64,000 nt of DNA from Phenylobacterium aquaticum (GTDB taxonomy: Bacteria; Pseudomonadota; Alphaproteobacteria; Caulobacterales; Caulobacteraceae): contig NZ_JALDPT010000030.1 of NCBI RefSeq assembly GCF_022695515.1, forward strand, positions 1 through 64,000, read 5' to 3'. Shown piece by piece: positions 8,897 to 18,488 of this stretch. A program made the position numbers and the translations under genes. The notes beneath the pieces are model-generated. The model did not search any database. It worked only from the letters and a program-made list of their open reading frames with translations, and was not told the origin of the DNA. Position 1 is the first letter of the stretch. Each line of letters opens with the position of its first letter.

Positions 8897-8921
8897 GGCC
8901 GCGGCCCGGGGGACCGCGGCC
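8897..8921. terminator. GC-rich hairpin between convergent genes
   Basis: GGCCGCGG and CCGCGGCC form a perfect 8-bp stem with a 9-base loop in the 41-base gap between the stop codons of the receiver gene and hemN. No T tract follows on either strand, so it is a candidate bidirectional terminator only. Confidence 0.45.
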
Positions 8922-8933
8922 TGATCTTGAGGG

Positions 8934-10319
8934 TCAGATGGCCTTGGAGTGCCGTCCGCCCTCGGGCGCGAAATAGGCGTCGAACTCCGCGCACACGGAA
9001 CGGACCAGCAGGCGGCCGAGCTCGGTCACCTGCACCACCGCCCCGTCGAGCCGGACGAGGTCGTCCTTGGCGAAGTCCGCCAGGCGCGCCCGCGCGCCGG
9101 CCAGATCGCTCAGCGGCCGGCCGTGGCGGGCGCAGACCGCCGCCAGATCCACCCGCAGGTCGCACATCAGCCGCTCGATGATCTCGCCGCGGAACCGATC
9201 GTCCGCCGTGACCGCGACGCCGCGGGCGGTGGGCAGCTCGCCCTTGCCCACCGCGGCCCGCCAGGCCAGCTCCTGGGCGGTGTTCTGCACATAGCCCTGG
9301 GGCAGGACGCCGATGGCCGAGGCGCCGAAGCCCAGCAGGGCGCCCGCGTCGTCGGTGGTGTAGCCCTGGAAATTGCGGTGCAGCCGGCCCTCGGCCAGGG
9401 CCACGGCCAGTTCGTCGTCCGGCAGGGCGAAATGGTCCAGGCCGATGCGGACATAGCCCTGGGAGATCAGGTGGTCGGCGGCGGCCTCGCTCTGGTCCAG
9501 GCGGTCGATGGGGCCCGGCAGGGCCGCGTCCTCGATCAGCTGTTGGTGGGCCTTCATCCACGGCACGTGGGCGTAGCCGAACAGGGCCAGGCGCTCGGGC
9601 CGCAGGCTCGCCACCCGCTCGACGGTCTCCAGCATGTTGGTCGTGGTCTGGTGCGGCAGGCCGTACATCAGGTCGATATTGACCGAGCCCACGCCGGCCT
9701 CCCGCAGCCAGCCGACGCAGCGGGCGACTTCCTCATAGCTCTCGCGACGGTTCACCGCCGCCTGCACCTGGGGCGACAGGCTCTGCACCCCCAGGCTGGC
9801 GCGGTTGAGGCCGTGGGAGGCGGCCTCCCTGACCCACTCCTGGGTCAGGGAGGCCGGGTCGAGCTCGGCGGCCACCTCGGCGTTCGCGTCGAAGTCGAAG
9901 GCGCCGCGCAGGGCGGCGAACAAGAGGTCCATGTCGGCCGGCGACATCATGTTGGGCGTGCCGCCCCCCAGATGCATGGCCTTGGCCTTCAGCCGCCCCG
10001 GCAGGGACGGCGTCATCAGGCCGATCTCCTTGACCAGCAGGGCGACATATTCGCTGACCGGCTCGTGGCGGTTCACGGCCCGGGTGCTGCAGCCGCAGAA
10101 CCAGCACAGCCGCGAGCAGAAGGGGATGTGGGCGTAGAGCGAGACCGGCTCGGCAGGATTCAGGGCCGCCAGCCACTGGCGATAGACGCCGGCGTCGACC
10201 TCGGGCTTGAACTGGACGGCGGTGGGATAGCTCGTATAGCGCGGCGCGCGGCCGTCATACTTGTCGACCAGGGCCATCAGGTCAGGGCGGCTGACCTCGA
10301 GCGGATGCGCAGCGTACAC
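8934..10319 (-). CDS. hemN: Oxygen-independent coproporphyrinogen III oxidase
   Basis: This radical-SAM enzyme converts coproporphyrinogen III to protoporphyrinogen IX without oxygen, supplying heme under the low-oxygen conditions in which cbb3 oxidase is made. It has the HemN-type cluster motif Cys-Ser-Arg-Leu-Cys-Trp-Phe-Cys (CxxxCxxC) after His-Ile-Pro-Phe, Gly-Gly-Gly-Thr-Pro-Asn for SAM binding, and the C-terminal HemN domain. I prefer the GTG at 10319, which has GGAGGA at 10325-10330 five bases upstream; the ATG at 10349 adds ten residues but lacks a ribosome site. A FixK-type box lies about 60 bases upstream. Confidence 0.94.
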   Translation of the reverse strand: MYAAHPLEVSRPDLMALVDKYDGRAPRYTSYPTAVQFKPEVDAGVYRQWLAALNPAEPVSLYAHIPFCSRLCWFCGCSTRAVNRHEPVSEYVALLVKEIGLMTPSLPGRLKAKAMHLGGGTPNMMSPADMDLLFAALRGAFDFDANAEVAAELDPASLTQEWVREAASHGLNRASLGVQSLSPQVQAAVNRRESYEEVARCVGWLREAGVGSVNIDLMYGLPHQTTTNMLETVERVASLRPERLALFGYAHVPWMKAHQQLIEDAALPGPIDRLDQSEAAADHLISQGYVRIGLDHFALPDDELAVALAEGRLHRNFQGYTTDDAGALLGFGASAIGVLPQGYVQNTAQELAWRAAVGKGELPTARGVAVTADDRFRGEIIERLMCDLRVDLAAVCARHGRPLSDLAGARARLADFAKDDLVRLDGAVVQVTELGRLLVRSVCAEFDAYFAPEGGRHSKAI

Positions 10320-10372
10320 GGGTGTCCTCCATAGATGCTGGAGGACCATGTCGCCTGCGGCCGTCAGGCGCG

Positions 10373-10386
10373 GTGATTCAGATCAA
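10373..10386. promoter_or_regulatory. FixK/FNR-type box upstream of hemN
   Basis: GTGAT-TCAG-ATCAA (TTGAT-CTGA-ATCAC on the gene strand) has one mismatch to consensus. It lies between ccoS and hemN, centred about 60 bases before the hemN start, so hemN probably has its own FixK-dependent promoter in addition to possible read-through from ccoS. Confidence 0.65.
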
Positions 10387-10396
10387 ACCCGACCGC

Positions 10397-10552
10397 TCAG
10401 AGCGGGCCGTCGTCCGGTCCGACATTCAGGATCCGATTGGCGTCGCCGGTGGGGTCCTCGTACTGGCCGCTGCGCATGGTCCACCAGAACGCCCCTAGGC
10501 CCATGAGGGCGATGAAGATCGAGATCGGCGCCAGCATCAGGAAGATGGTCAT
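10397..10552 (-). CDS. ccoS: cbb3 oxidase maturation protein CcoS/FixS
   Basis: This small gene encodes 51 residues with one N-terminal membrane helix (residues about 4-24) followed by Gly-Gln-Tyr-Glu-Asp-Pro-Thr-Gly-Asp-Ala, the conserved CcoS tail in which a Phe/Trp-rich helix end precedes a Gly-Gln-Tyr/Phe-Asp-Asp/Glu-Pro motif. CcoS is needed for cofactor insertion in the catalytic subunit of cbb3 oxidase. Its ATG overlaps the stop of ccoI in an ATGA junction. It is the last gene of the cco operon on the minus strand. Confidence 0.93.
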   Translation of the reverse strand: MTIFLMLAPISIFIALMGLGAFWWTMRSGQYEDPTGDANRILNVGPDDGPL

Positions 10553-12734
10553 GCGTCACGTGCTCCACCCTTGAGGCGCAGGGCGTTGAGGGTCACCACG
10601 AGGGAGGAGCCTGACATGGCGAGCGCCGCCACGAAAGGATTGATCAGCCCCAGCATGGCGGCAGGGGCGGCGACCAGGTTGTAGAGAGTCGCGAAACCGA
10701 AATTCTCCAGCGCGCGCGACCGGGCCTGGCGCGCGGTGTCCAGGGCCGCGGAGACGGCGCCCAGGCCCTCGCCGGAAAACACCAGGTCGGCGGCGTTTTG
10801 GGTGGCGCTGAGCGCCGAGCCGGGGGCCATGGCGGCGTGCGCCTTGGCGAGCGCCGCAGCGTCGTTCAGGCCGTCCCCGACCATCAGCACCTTGCGGCCC
10901 TGGGCGGTCAGCCGGCCGATCGCCTCGGCCTTGTCGGCCGGGGACAGGCCGGCCCGCCACTGGTCGATCCCGACCGCTTCCGCGGCGCGGGCCACAGGGC
11001 CGGAGAGGTCGCCGGACAGGATCTCCACCGTCAGGCCGCGCCGCATCAGCTCGGCCACGGTCTTGGCCGCGTCGGCCCGCAGGTTGTCGGAGAAGCGGAA
11101 GCGCACCTTGGTGTCGCCGACAAAGCCGAACCACAGCTCGGTCTCGCCGGCGTCGTCGCCGGTCACGCGACGAAGCTGGCCCGGCCCAGCCGGGCGCGCC
11201 GTCCGCCGATCCAGCCCTCGACGCCCTGGCCGGAGGTCTCGGCGACATCCTCGGCCATGCGGGGCCGGCCGGCCTCGGCGGCCAGGGCCTTGGCGAGCGG
11301 GTGGGCGGAGGCGCGCGCCAGGGGCGCGGCCTGGGCGACCAGGGCCGGCGCGGCGTCGATCAGCCGGGGACGCCCCTCGGTCAGCACCCCGGTCTTGTCG
11401 AACACCACATGATCGACCTCGGCCATGCGCTCCAGGGCGGCGCCGGACTTCACCAGGACGCCGCGGCGGAACAGGCCGGCCGAGGCGTTGACCTGGACCG
11501 CGGGCACGGCCAGGCCGAGCGCGCAGGGGCAAGTGATGATCAGAACGGCGACCGCCCGCAGGAGGGCCTCGCGCGGGCCGAGGCCCAGGCCCCAGCCCAG
11601 GACGAAGGTCAGGGCGGCGGCGGTGTGGACCACCGGCACATAGACGGCGGCGGCCTTGTCGGCGAGCCGCACATAGAGCGACCGCGACTGGGTTCCGGCC
11701 TCGATCAGCCGGGCGATGGCGGCGACCGCCGAATCCTCGGACCGCACCGTGGCGCGCAGGGTGAGCGCGCCGGACAGGTTCAGCGCGCCGGCCTGGACGG
11801 CGCTGCCGGCGACCACCGGCACGGGCCGGGTCTCGCCGGTCAGCATAGCGTTGTCGAGCTCCGCGGACCCGCCCTCGACGACGGCGTCAACCGGAATGCG
11901 CTCGCCCGGCCGGACGACCAGCAGATCGCCGACCACCACCTCGGCCAGGGGCTTGCGATGCTCGCGCCCCAGGTCGTCGAGGGTGATCGCATAGGGCGCC
12001 TGCAGCGCCAGCAGGTCCTCGGCCGCGCTGCGCGCCTTGGCCCGCAGCTGGTGGTCCAGCCAGCGGCCGATCAGCAGGAGGAAGATCAGGGAGACGGCGG
12101 CGTCGAAATAGGCGTCGCGGCCGTGCAGGATGGTCTCGACGAAGCTGATGAACAGGGTCAGCAGCACGCCGATGGAGATCGGCACGTCCATATTGGCCCG
12201 ACCCACCCGCAGCGACCGCCAGGCCGACTGGAAGAACGGCATGCCGGCATAGAGCACGCAGGGCGTGGCGATGAGGCCGCTCCACCACTGCATCATCACC
12301 CGCGTGGCCGGCCCCAGCTCCTGACCGAACAGGCCGGCCCACAGGGGCACGGAAAACATCATGGCGTTGCCGGCGCCGAAGGCCGCGACCCCGAGCGAAA
12401 GCGCCAGGCGGCGGCCTTCGCGGTCATAGGCCTCGCTGGCCTGGCCCGGATCGAAGGGGGCGGCCTTGTAGCCCAGGCTCTCGACGGTGGTCAGCACCGC
12501 GCCGGCGTCGGCCGCCTCGCCCGGCCGGAACCGGACGGCCAGCTTGCCGGTGGTCAGGTTCAGCCGGGCCGACTGGACCCCTGGCAGGGCGGCGACGCCC
12601 TTTTCGATGGTCGCCATGCAGGCGGCGCAATGGGCGCCGGCGACCAGCACGTCGAAATCCTGGGCCCCGCCGTCGCGGGGCTTCAGATAGGCGCTGAAGT
12701 CCGGACCGGCGACGGGATCATAGGTCAGGGCCAT
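10549..12734 (-). pseudogene. ccoI: Copper-transporting P-type ATPase CcoI/FixI, apparent frameshift
   Basis: The gene supplies copper to cbb3 oxidase. The 5' frame (12734-11163) has a metal-binding domain with Cys-Ala-Ala-Cys (His-Cys-Ala-Ala-Cys-Met), six membrane helices including Cys-Pro-Cys, and the phosphorylation motif Asp-Lys-Thr-Gly. The 3' frame (to 10549) has Gly-Asp-Gly-Leu-Asn-Asp and the last two helices. The frame changes at 11163-11170, just before the ATPase residues Gly-Glu-Thr-Glu-Leu-Trp. One missing base would restore a normal 728-residue protein. The 5' stop forms GTGA with a possible GTG restart, so two co-translated halves are conceivable but unlikely. The true ATG overlaps ccoH by 10 bases. 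Confidence 0.9.
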
Positions 12735-13216
12735 GTGACGCGCCGCTCCGCCACGAACAGGTCGCCCTTGGCGTTGCGGGCGTGGATCGTCACGTCCCAT
12801 GCGCCGGACACGGGCTTCAGGTCGGCCTGGTAATAGCCCGGGCCGATCGCCTTGAACTTCGGGGTCAGCCGGCCGGTCTCGGTGGCCGGGCGCTCCATCT
12901 TGCCGGTCAGGGTCAGGCCGTCGAGCGGCTTGCCGTCACGGTCGCGGAACTCGACCTCGAGCGCCCGGCTCTGCTCGGGGGCGATGCCCACCTTCCAGCC
13001 CAGCTTCTCCTGGGCCGCCAGCTGGGCCAGCGTCTTGTTATAGGCCACGCCGTCCTCATAGGGCGTCACCGAGACCTCGCCGGGGAAGGTCTTGTAGGCG
13101 TAGACCGCCATGGCGACATCGACGGCGATGACCACGCTGAAGAAGGTCACGACAATGGCCAGCACGTGCCAGCCGGTCAGGCGGAAGCCGGGGCGGGGAT
13201 CAATCACGTGAGTCAT
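12725..13216 (-). CDS. ccoH: cbb3 oxidase assembly protein FixH/CcoH
   Basis: The 163-residue protein has a short cytoplasmic start, one membrane helix near residues 17-41 with Gly-Trp-His-Val, and a periplasmic domain with Gly-Tyr-Tyr-Gln-Ala-Asp-Leu and a Trp-Asp-Val segment typical of the FixH family. CcoH associates with the oxidase subunits during assembly. Its start overlaps the ccoG end by 17 bases and its end overlaps ccoI, so the four genes ccoGHIS are tightly coupled. Confidence 0.93.
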   Translation of the reverse strand: MTHVIDPRPGFRLTGWHVLAIVVTFFSVVIAVDVAMAVYAYKTFPGEVSVTPYEDGVAYNKTLAQLAAQEKLGWKVGIAPEQSRALEVEFRDRDGKPLDGLTLTGKMERPATETGRLTPKFKAIGPGYYQADLKPVSGAWDVTIHARNAKGDLFVAERRVTWP

Positions 13217-14709
13217 GGTTCGCGGCTCCGGAGAGGAAGGTGGACTTGGCCTGCACCGTCAGATCGCCGGACTTCAGGGTGAAGAGGGCGGCCAGGTTGT
13301 CGGCGTTGTCGTCGTCGGCCCGGGCGGTCACGAACAGGCGCACCGCGCGGGTCTCGTTGGGCTCGACGGTCACCGTGATGTCGCCATGGGTGGCGTCCGC
13401 GCCCGGAGTCTTGAGCTGGGCGTGCGGCACGCCCGCGACGTCGACCGTGAAGGTCTTGGTCTCGAACCCGCGGTTGGAGATCTTCAGGGTGTAGCCGTTG
13501 CGGATCGCCCCGTCGTGCAGGCGCACGAAGGTCGGGTTGCGGTCGCGCAGCACGTGCAGGTCGATGACTTGGCGCTGGCTGAAGCCCCAGATCATCACGC
13601 CGCTGACAATGGCCAGCGCCACGCCGTAATAGATCGTGCGGCTGCGGATCGGCTTGTAGACGGCCTTCTCGCCGCGGCCGCGGGCGGCCACCGCGAAGTC
13701 GGTGTCATAGGCGATCAGCCCGGGGCCGGTCCACCCGCTGCATGATCTCGTCGCAGGCGTCGATGCACAGGCCGCAATTGATGCATTCCAGCTGGGAGCC
13801 GTCGCGGATGTCGATGCCCATCGGGCAGGCGACCACGCAGGCGTTGCAGTCGATGCAGTCGCCGCGACCGGTCCAGGGCTCGTTCTTCTTGTGCGGGCCC
13901 CGCGGCTCGCCGCGGTCCTTGCGATAGGTGACCTGCAGGGAGTTGAAGTCGAGCATGGCGCCCTGGATGCGGGGCCAGGGGCACATATAGGTGCAGACCT
14001 GTTCGCGCATCCAGCCGGCGAACACATAGGTCGTGCCGGTCAGCACCGCGCAGGACACATAGGCCGTCATCTCGGCCTTCCCGACCCAGAAGGTGCGGAT
14101 CAGGGTCGGCGCGTCATGGAAATAGAAGATCCAGGCCCCGCCGGTGCCGAAGGCGATGCCCAACCAGACGGCGTGCTTGCCGATCTTCCGCCAGGCCTTG
14201 TTGAAGGACATGGGCGAGGCGTCAAGCTTCATCCGGGCGTTGCGATCGCCTTCGAACAGCCGCTCGACATAGATGTAGAGGTCGGTCCAGACCGTCTGGG
14301 GGCAGGCGTAGCCGCACCACAGCCGGCCGAACAGGGCGGTGACCAGGAACAGGGCGAGCGCCGCCATGACCAGCAGGCCGGTGAGGAAATAGACCTCCTG
14401 CGGCCACAGCTGGATGAAGAAGAAATAGAAGCGGCGGCCGGTGAAATCCACCAGGACAGCCTGGTCGGGCAGATGGCCCGGGCGGTCCCAGCGGATCCAC
14501 GGCGTGATGTAGTAGATCCCGAGCGTCAGGATCAGCAGGGCCCACTTGATGTTGCGCCACCGCCCATGCACCAGCTTGGGATAGATGGGCGTGCGGGCCT
14601 TGTAGAGACCCCCGCCCGGGTCGGCCTTTTTGCGGGCCCGGGCGGCGGCTGAAACCGGACCTGAACCCTCGGGTTCAGGCGTCCTTGTCCGGTCGATTAC
14701 GGTCGTCAT
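13200..14709 (-). pseudogene. ccoG: Ferredoxin-like cupric reductase CcoG/FixG, apparent frameshift
   Basis: CcoG is a membrane iron-sulfur protein of cbb3 assembly that reduces copper. The 5' frame (from 14709) has several helices with Cys-Gly-Tyr-Ala-Cys-Pro and Cys-Thr-Tyr-Met-Cys-Pro motifs. Two 4Fe-4S clusters follow: Cys-Ile-Asp-Cys-Asn-Ala-Cys and Cys-Ile-Asn-Cys-Gly-Leu-Cys. The 3' frame to 13200 holds the last helix and the periplasmic Ig-like domain. The shift occurs at about 13719-13727 in CCCGGGGCC; restoring two lost bases would recreate the conserved Arg-Pro-Arg-Gly-Leu-Ile that families show here. The full product would be about 503 residues. A sequence error is likely. Confidence 0.9.
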
Positions 14710-14715
14710 GACGCA

Positions 14716-15585
14716 CTACTGACCCGCCGCATTGGCATGGATGTAGACGGCCAGCGCCTTGATCGTTTCGGGATCGAAGCGCTTCTGCCAGCTGGGCATG
14801 ACCCCGCCGCGGCCGTTCCAGATCTGGCCGTGGATGTCCGCCCGGTCCGCGCCGTAGAGCCAGTCCTTGTCGGTCAGGTTCGGCGCGCCCTTGGTCGGAT
14901 CGCCCTTGCCTTCCGGGCCATGGCAGATGGCGCAGTTGGCCTGGAAGATCGGGGCGGCGCGGCCCACGGCGCCGGCGTTGGCCGGACGATGGGAGAGCGC
15001 CACCACATATTCCGTCAGATCATTGATCTGTTCGGCCGGCAGCAGCTGGTCCTTGCCGAAGGCGGGCATCTGCGAGAAGCGCGCGTCCGGGTGGTCCGAG
15101 CGGACCCCCACCGTGATGGTGTGCTGGATGTCCTCGGGCGTGCCGCCCCACAGCCAGACGTCGTCGCGCAGGTTGGGATAGCCCTTCCCGCCGGTGCCGC
15201 CCGTGCCGTGGCAGGTCGCGCAGTTGTCCCCGAAGATCGACTGGCCGACGGCCAGGGCATAGGCCTGCAGCTTGGGATCGGCCTCGATCTGTTCGAGCGA
15301 GGCGTTCCTCAGCTGCGCGCCCTCGGCGCTGCGTTGGGTCTTGAGCGCGTCGAGGTCGCGGACGACCTGGGCGCGGTCGGACATCTTCAGCGTGCCGTGG
15401 GTGTAGCCGTGCAGACCCGGCCAGGCCGGCATCAGCACCCAGTAGACGATGGCCACCACGATGCAGGCATAGAAGGTCCACAGCCACCAGCGGGGCAGAG
15501 GATTGTCCAGCTCACGGATGCCATCCCATTCGTGGCCGGTGGTTTCGACGCCGGAGACGTCGTCGGTTTCACGCGGGGACATCAT
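14716..15585 (-). CDS. ccoP: cbb3 oxidase diheme subunit CcoP
   Basis: The 289-residue subunit has one membrane helix near residues 35-53 and two cytochrome c domains with heme sites Cys122-Ala-Thr-Cys125-His126 and Cys218-Ala-Ile-Cys221-His222. It passes electrons from the bc1 complex or soluble cytochromes to CcoO and CcoN. The Asp/Glu-rich N-terminus with Gly-Ile-Arg-Glu-Leu-Asp-Asn-Pro-Leu-Pro-Arg-Trp-Trp is the usual CcoP signature. A GGAGG site sits just before two tandem ATG codons at 15585 and 15582; either may be used. Confidence 0.96.
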   Translation of the reverse strand: MMSPRETDDVSGVETTGHEWDGIRELDNPLPRWWLWTFYACIVVAIVYWVLMPAWPGLHGYTHGTLKMSDRAQVVRDLDALKTQRSAEGAQLRNASLEQIEADPKLQAYALAVGQSIFGDNCATCHGTGGTGGKGYPNLRDDVWLWGGTPEDIQHTITVGVRSDHPDARFSQMPAFGKDQLLPAEQINDLTEYVVALSHRPANAGAVGRAAPIFQANCAICHGPEGKGDPTKGAPNLTDKDWLYGADRADIHGQIWNGRGGVMPSWQKRFDPETIKALAVYIHANAAGQ

Positions 15586-15745
15586 CGTCCTCCTGTTCGA
15601 GCGGGACGTGGGCGAGGCGGTTGAACGCCTCGCGATTACGGGGCCAAAGGGCGTAGACGAGGCCGCCCAGGAAGAGGATCGCGAAGTAGACGGTCCCCCC
15701 CTGCTGGGCGGCGCGCGCTACGGTTTCGTAGGTGAGCGCGCTCAT
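15569..15745 (-). CDS. ccoQ: cbb3 oxidase small subunit CcoQ/FixQ
   Basis: This gene encodes 58 residues. A helix at about residues 19-34 is followed by Trp-Pro-Arg-Asn-Arg-Glu-Ala-Phe, a CcoQ hallmark, and an acidic tail. CcoQ stabilises the assembled oxidase. The ATG overlaps the ccoO stop as ATGA and the 3' end overlaps ccoP by 17 bases, completing the N-O-Q-P order. Confidence 0.94.
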   Translation of the reverse strand: MSALTYETVARAAQQGGTVYFAILFLGGLVYALWPRNREAFNRLAHVPLEQEDDDVPA

Positions 15746-16479
15746 CTCAGGTTCTCCGGGGCGTCGGCCTTGTAGGTCTTGAAGTCGACCAGGGTGCCGA
15801 GCATCTGGAGATAGGCGATCAGGGCGTCCATCTCGCTGATCTTGTCCGGATTGCCGTCGAAGTCGCGTTGGGCGACCTTGTCGCCATAGCGCTTCTTCAG
15901 AGCGGTGCCGCCGGCGTCGAAGGGATCGGCCTGGGCTTCCAGGTCGGCCTTGGCGTTGTTGATCTCGGACTGGGTGTAGGGCACCCCGACCTTGGTCATG
16001 GTGGCGACCTTGGCCTGGATGTCGCTGTAGTCGAGGTCCTTCTTCGCCAGGAAGGCGTAGGGCGGCATGACCGATTCCGGCACGACGGAGCGCGGGTTGA
16101 TCAGGTGATCCTTGTGCCAGGCGTCGGAGTACTTGCCCCCGACCCGGGCCAGGTCAGGCCCGGTCCGCTTCGACCCCCACTGGAAGGGGTGGTCGTACAT
16201 GCTCTCCGCGGCGAGGCTGTAGTGGCCGTAGCGTTCGACCTCGTCGCGCAGGGGACGGATCATCTGCGAGTGGCAGAGATAGCAGCCCTCGCGGATGTAG
16301 ATGTCCCGGCCGGCCAGCTCCAGCGGCGTATAGGGCCGCATGCCGTCGACCTTCTCGATCGTGCTCTCCAGATAGAAGAGCGGGGTGATCTCGACCAGGC
16401 CGCCAATGGCGACCACGATCAGGATCCCGATGATGAGCAGCAGGGAGTGCCGCTCAAGTTTGGCGTGATGCTTCCACAT
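15742..16479 (-). CDS. ccoO: cbb3 oxidase monoheme subunit CcoO
   Basis: The 245-residue subunit has an N-terminal anchor (residues about 12-32) and a periplasmic cytochrome c domain with heme site Cys66-Tyr-Leu-Cys69-His70. Downstream Pro-Glu-Ser-Val-Met-Pro-Pro supplies the axial methionine region. It transfers electrons to the CcoN catalytic subunit. The start lies 12 bases after the ccoN stop and the stop overlaps ccoQ. Confidence 0.96.
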   Translation of the reverse strand: MWKHHAKLERHSLLLIIGILIVVAIGGLVEITPLFYLESTIEKVDGMRPYTPLELAGRDIYIREGCYLCHSQMIRPLRDEVERYGHYSLAAESMYDHPFQWGSKRTGPDLARVGGKYSDAWHKDHLINPRSVVPESVMPPYAFLAKKDLDYSDIQAKVATMTKVGVPYTQSEINNAKADLEAQADPFDAGGTALKKRYGDKVAQRDFDGNPDKISEMDALIAYLQMLGTLVDFKTYKADAPENLR

Positions 16480-16491
16480 GATGGAGTTCCC

Positions 16492-18144
16492 TCAGCTCGC
16501 GACGGCCATGGCGGGGAGGGCCGCGGCGGAGTCCTCTTTCGAGGTGCTCGGCATGCGGATCGTGCGCCAGAGGTTGTAGGACATGATCAGGGCGCCGGTG
16601 AGGTACATTAGGCCGCCGATGGTGCGGACGATGTTCTCGACATGCTTGGCCGAGACGGTCTCGACGAAGCTGTTGGCGAGGAAGCCCTGCGGCGTGTATT
16701 CGCGCCACATCAGGCCTTCCATGATCCCGGAGACCCACATCGCGGTGATGTAGAGCAGGATGCCGGTGGTCGCGATCCAGAAGTGCCACTCGACCAGGCG
16801 GTCGGAATAGAGGCGGTCCTTCTTCCACAGCCAGGGCACCAGGCAGTACATCGCCCCGAAGGTCACGAAGCCGACCCAGCCCAGGGCGCCGGAGTGCACG
16901 TGGCCGATGGTCCAGTCGGTGTAGTGGCTGAGCGCATTGACCTCGCGGATCGACATCATCGGACCTTCGAAGGTCGACATGCCGTAGAAGGCGATGGAGA
17001 CCACCAGCATCCGCATGACCGGGTCGGTCCGCAGCTTGTCCCAGGCGCCCGAGAGCGTCATGAGGCCGTTGATCATCCCGCCCCAGCTGGGCATCCACAG
17101 CATGATCGAGAAGGTGGCCCCGAGCGTCTGGGTCCACATCGGCAGGGCCGTGTAGTGCAGGTGGTGGGGGCCGGCCCAGATGTAGATGAAGATCAGGGCC
17201 CAGAAGTGGACGATGGACAGGCGGTACGAATAGACCGGCCGCTCCGCGCGCTTGGGCACGAAGTAGTACATGATCGCCAGGAAGCCGGCGGTCAGGAAGA
17301 AGCCCACCGCATTGTGCCCGTACCACCACTGGGTCAGGGCGTTCTGGACCCCGGCGAACAGCGAATAGCTGCGGTGGTTCAACAGCCCGACCGGCAGGGC
17401 CAGGTTGTTGACGATGTGCAGCATCGCGATGGTGACGATGAAGGCCAGGTAGAACCAGTTGGCCACATAGATGTGGGGTTCCTTGCGCTTCCAGATCGTG
17501 CCCAGGAAGACCAGCAGATAGGCCACCCAGACGACCGTCAGCCACAGGTCGATGTACCATTCGGGCTCAGCATATTCCTGGCCCTGGGTGACGCCGAGCA
17601 GATAGCCGGTGGCGGCCAGCACGATGAACAGCTGGTAGCCCCAGAACACGAACCAGCCCGCCAGCCCCCCGGCGAGACGGGCCCGGCAGGTGCGCTGGAC
17701 GACATAGAAGGAGGTGGCGATCAGCGCGTTGCCGCCGAAGGCGAAGATCACGCCCGACGTATGCAAGGGCCGCAGCCGCCCGAAGTTCAGCCAGCCGAAC
17801 TCCGGGAAATAGAAGATCCTCGGAAACGAGAGCTGGGCGGCGATGACGACGCCCACCAGCATGCCGACAACGCCCCAGAACATGGTGGCGATGACGCCCG
17901 CGCGGATGACCCCGTCCTCGTAGGACTTGGGATCGCCGCGGAACCGCCCGGAGCTGATGCCCACGGTCAGGACGCCGGCGGCGACGATAAAGGCGATCAG
18001 GAACACGTAGCCGTGGAACCTGAACAGGGGGTCGGCCGAGAAGGCCGTGGCGAGGAGGGCGCCGAGCGCGCCCAAGCATGTGAAGGCGAGGAGAATGACC
18101 GCGTCGAGCGGCGCTCCGCCTTCTTTGACCAAGGATTGTTGCAT
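16492..18144 (-). CDS. ccoN: cbb3 oxidase catalytic subunit CcoN
   Basis: The 550-residue polytopic subunit reduces oxygen at a heme b3-CuB centre. Visible metal ligands include His in Leu-His-Thr-Ser-Gly, the CuB-region His in Tyr-Gly-His-Asn-Ala-Val-Gly, the His-His pair in Gly-Pro-His-His-Leu-His-Tyr, and His-Val-His-Ser-Gly-Ala-Leu near the C-terminal part. I chose the ATG at 18144 (Met-Gln-Gln-Ser) over a TTG three codons earlier. It heads the operon ccoNOQPGHIS, and a FixK-type box lies about 67 bases upstream. High oxygen affinity fits the FixLJ-FixK control encoded in the same island. Confidence 0.97.
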   Translation of the reverse strand: MQQSLVKEGGAPLDAVILLAFTCLGALGALLATAFSADPLFRFHGYVFLIAFIVAAGVLTVGISSGRFRGDPKSYEDGVIRAGVIATMFWGVVGMLVGVVIAAQLSFPRIFYFPEFGWLNFGRLRPLHTSGVIFAFGGNALIATSFYVVQRTCRARLAGGLAGWFVFWGYQLFIVLAATGYLLGVTQGQEYAEPEWYIDLWLTVVWVAYLLVFLGTIWKRKEPHIYVANWFYLAFIVTIAMLHIVNNLALPVGLLNHRSYSLFAGVQNALTQWWYGHNAVGFFLTAGFLAIMYYFVPKRAERPVYSYRLSIVHFWALIFIYIWAGPHHLHYTALPMWTQTLGATFSIMLWMPSWGGMINGLMTLSGAWDKLRTDPVMRMLVVSIAFYGMSTFEGPMMSIREVNALSHYTDWTIGHVHSGALGWVGFVTFGAMYCLVPWLWKKDRLYSDRLVEWHFWIATTGILLYITAMWVSGIMEGLMWREYTPQGFLANSFVETVSAKHVENIVRTIGGLMYLTGALIMSYNLWRTIRMPSTSKEDSAAALPAMAVAS

Positions 18145-18488
18145 GAGCCCCAACGTCTTTTTCTAGAGACAGCCGGCTCTTGCGCCTGACGTGGGGGAGC
18201 AGCCTTGATTCAGGTCAAGGCAGGCCCATGGGTCGCAGCGGCTAATGACGTCGAGGCGGCGTTCGCCTTGTTCGTTCGCAGAGGGGCCGCGCATGCCCGC
18301 ATATGGTCAATTTGGAGCCCCCGCCCTGGGCGAGCTGGCCCTGACCCATGGAACCGGTTTTCCGACCCTCCTCGGGGGCGGGCCCTCGGCGTCGATCGCT
18401 CTGGCCATCGGCCTGGGCGGCGCCCTGTCCTTGATCCTGAAGGCCCTGCGAAGCCGGCCCCATCTGGCGCCCGTCCCGGTGCGGGCGG
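18145..18488. other. Leader region of the cco operon, otherwise without a firm gene
   Basis: This 344-base gap contains the ccoN leader and FixK box at 18205-18218. The rest holds only a weak small frame (listed separately). No terminator or RNA structure can be supported. Confidence 0.5.
18205..18218. promoter_or_regulatory. FixK/FNR-type box upstream of ccoN
   Basis: TTGAT-TCAG-GTCAA has one mismatch to TTGAT-N4-ATCAA and is centred about 67 bases before the ccoN start. It is the expected FixK-activated promoter element for the cbb3 operon. Confidence 0.75.

Noticed and set aside
16642..18189. Plus-strand frame of 515 codons across ccoN
   Set aside because: Antisense to a heme-copper oxidase with all metal ligands on the other strand; composition is of the shadow type.
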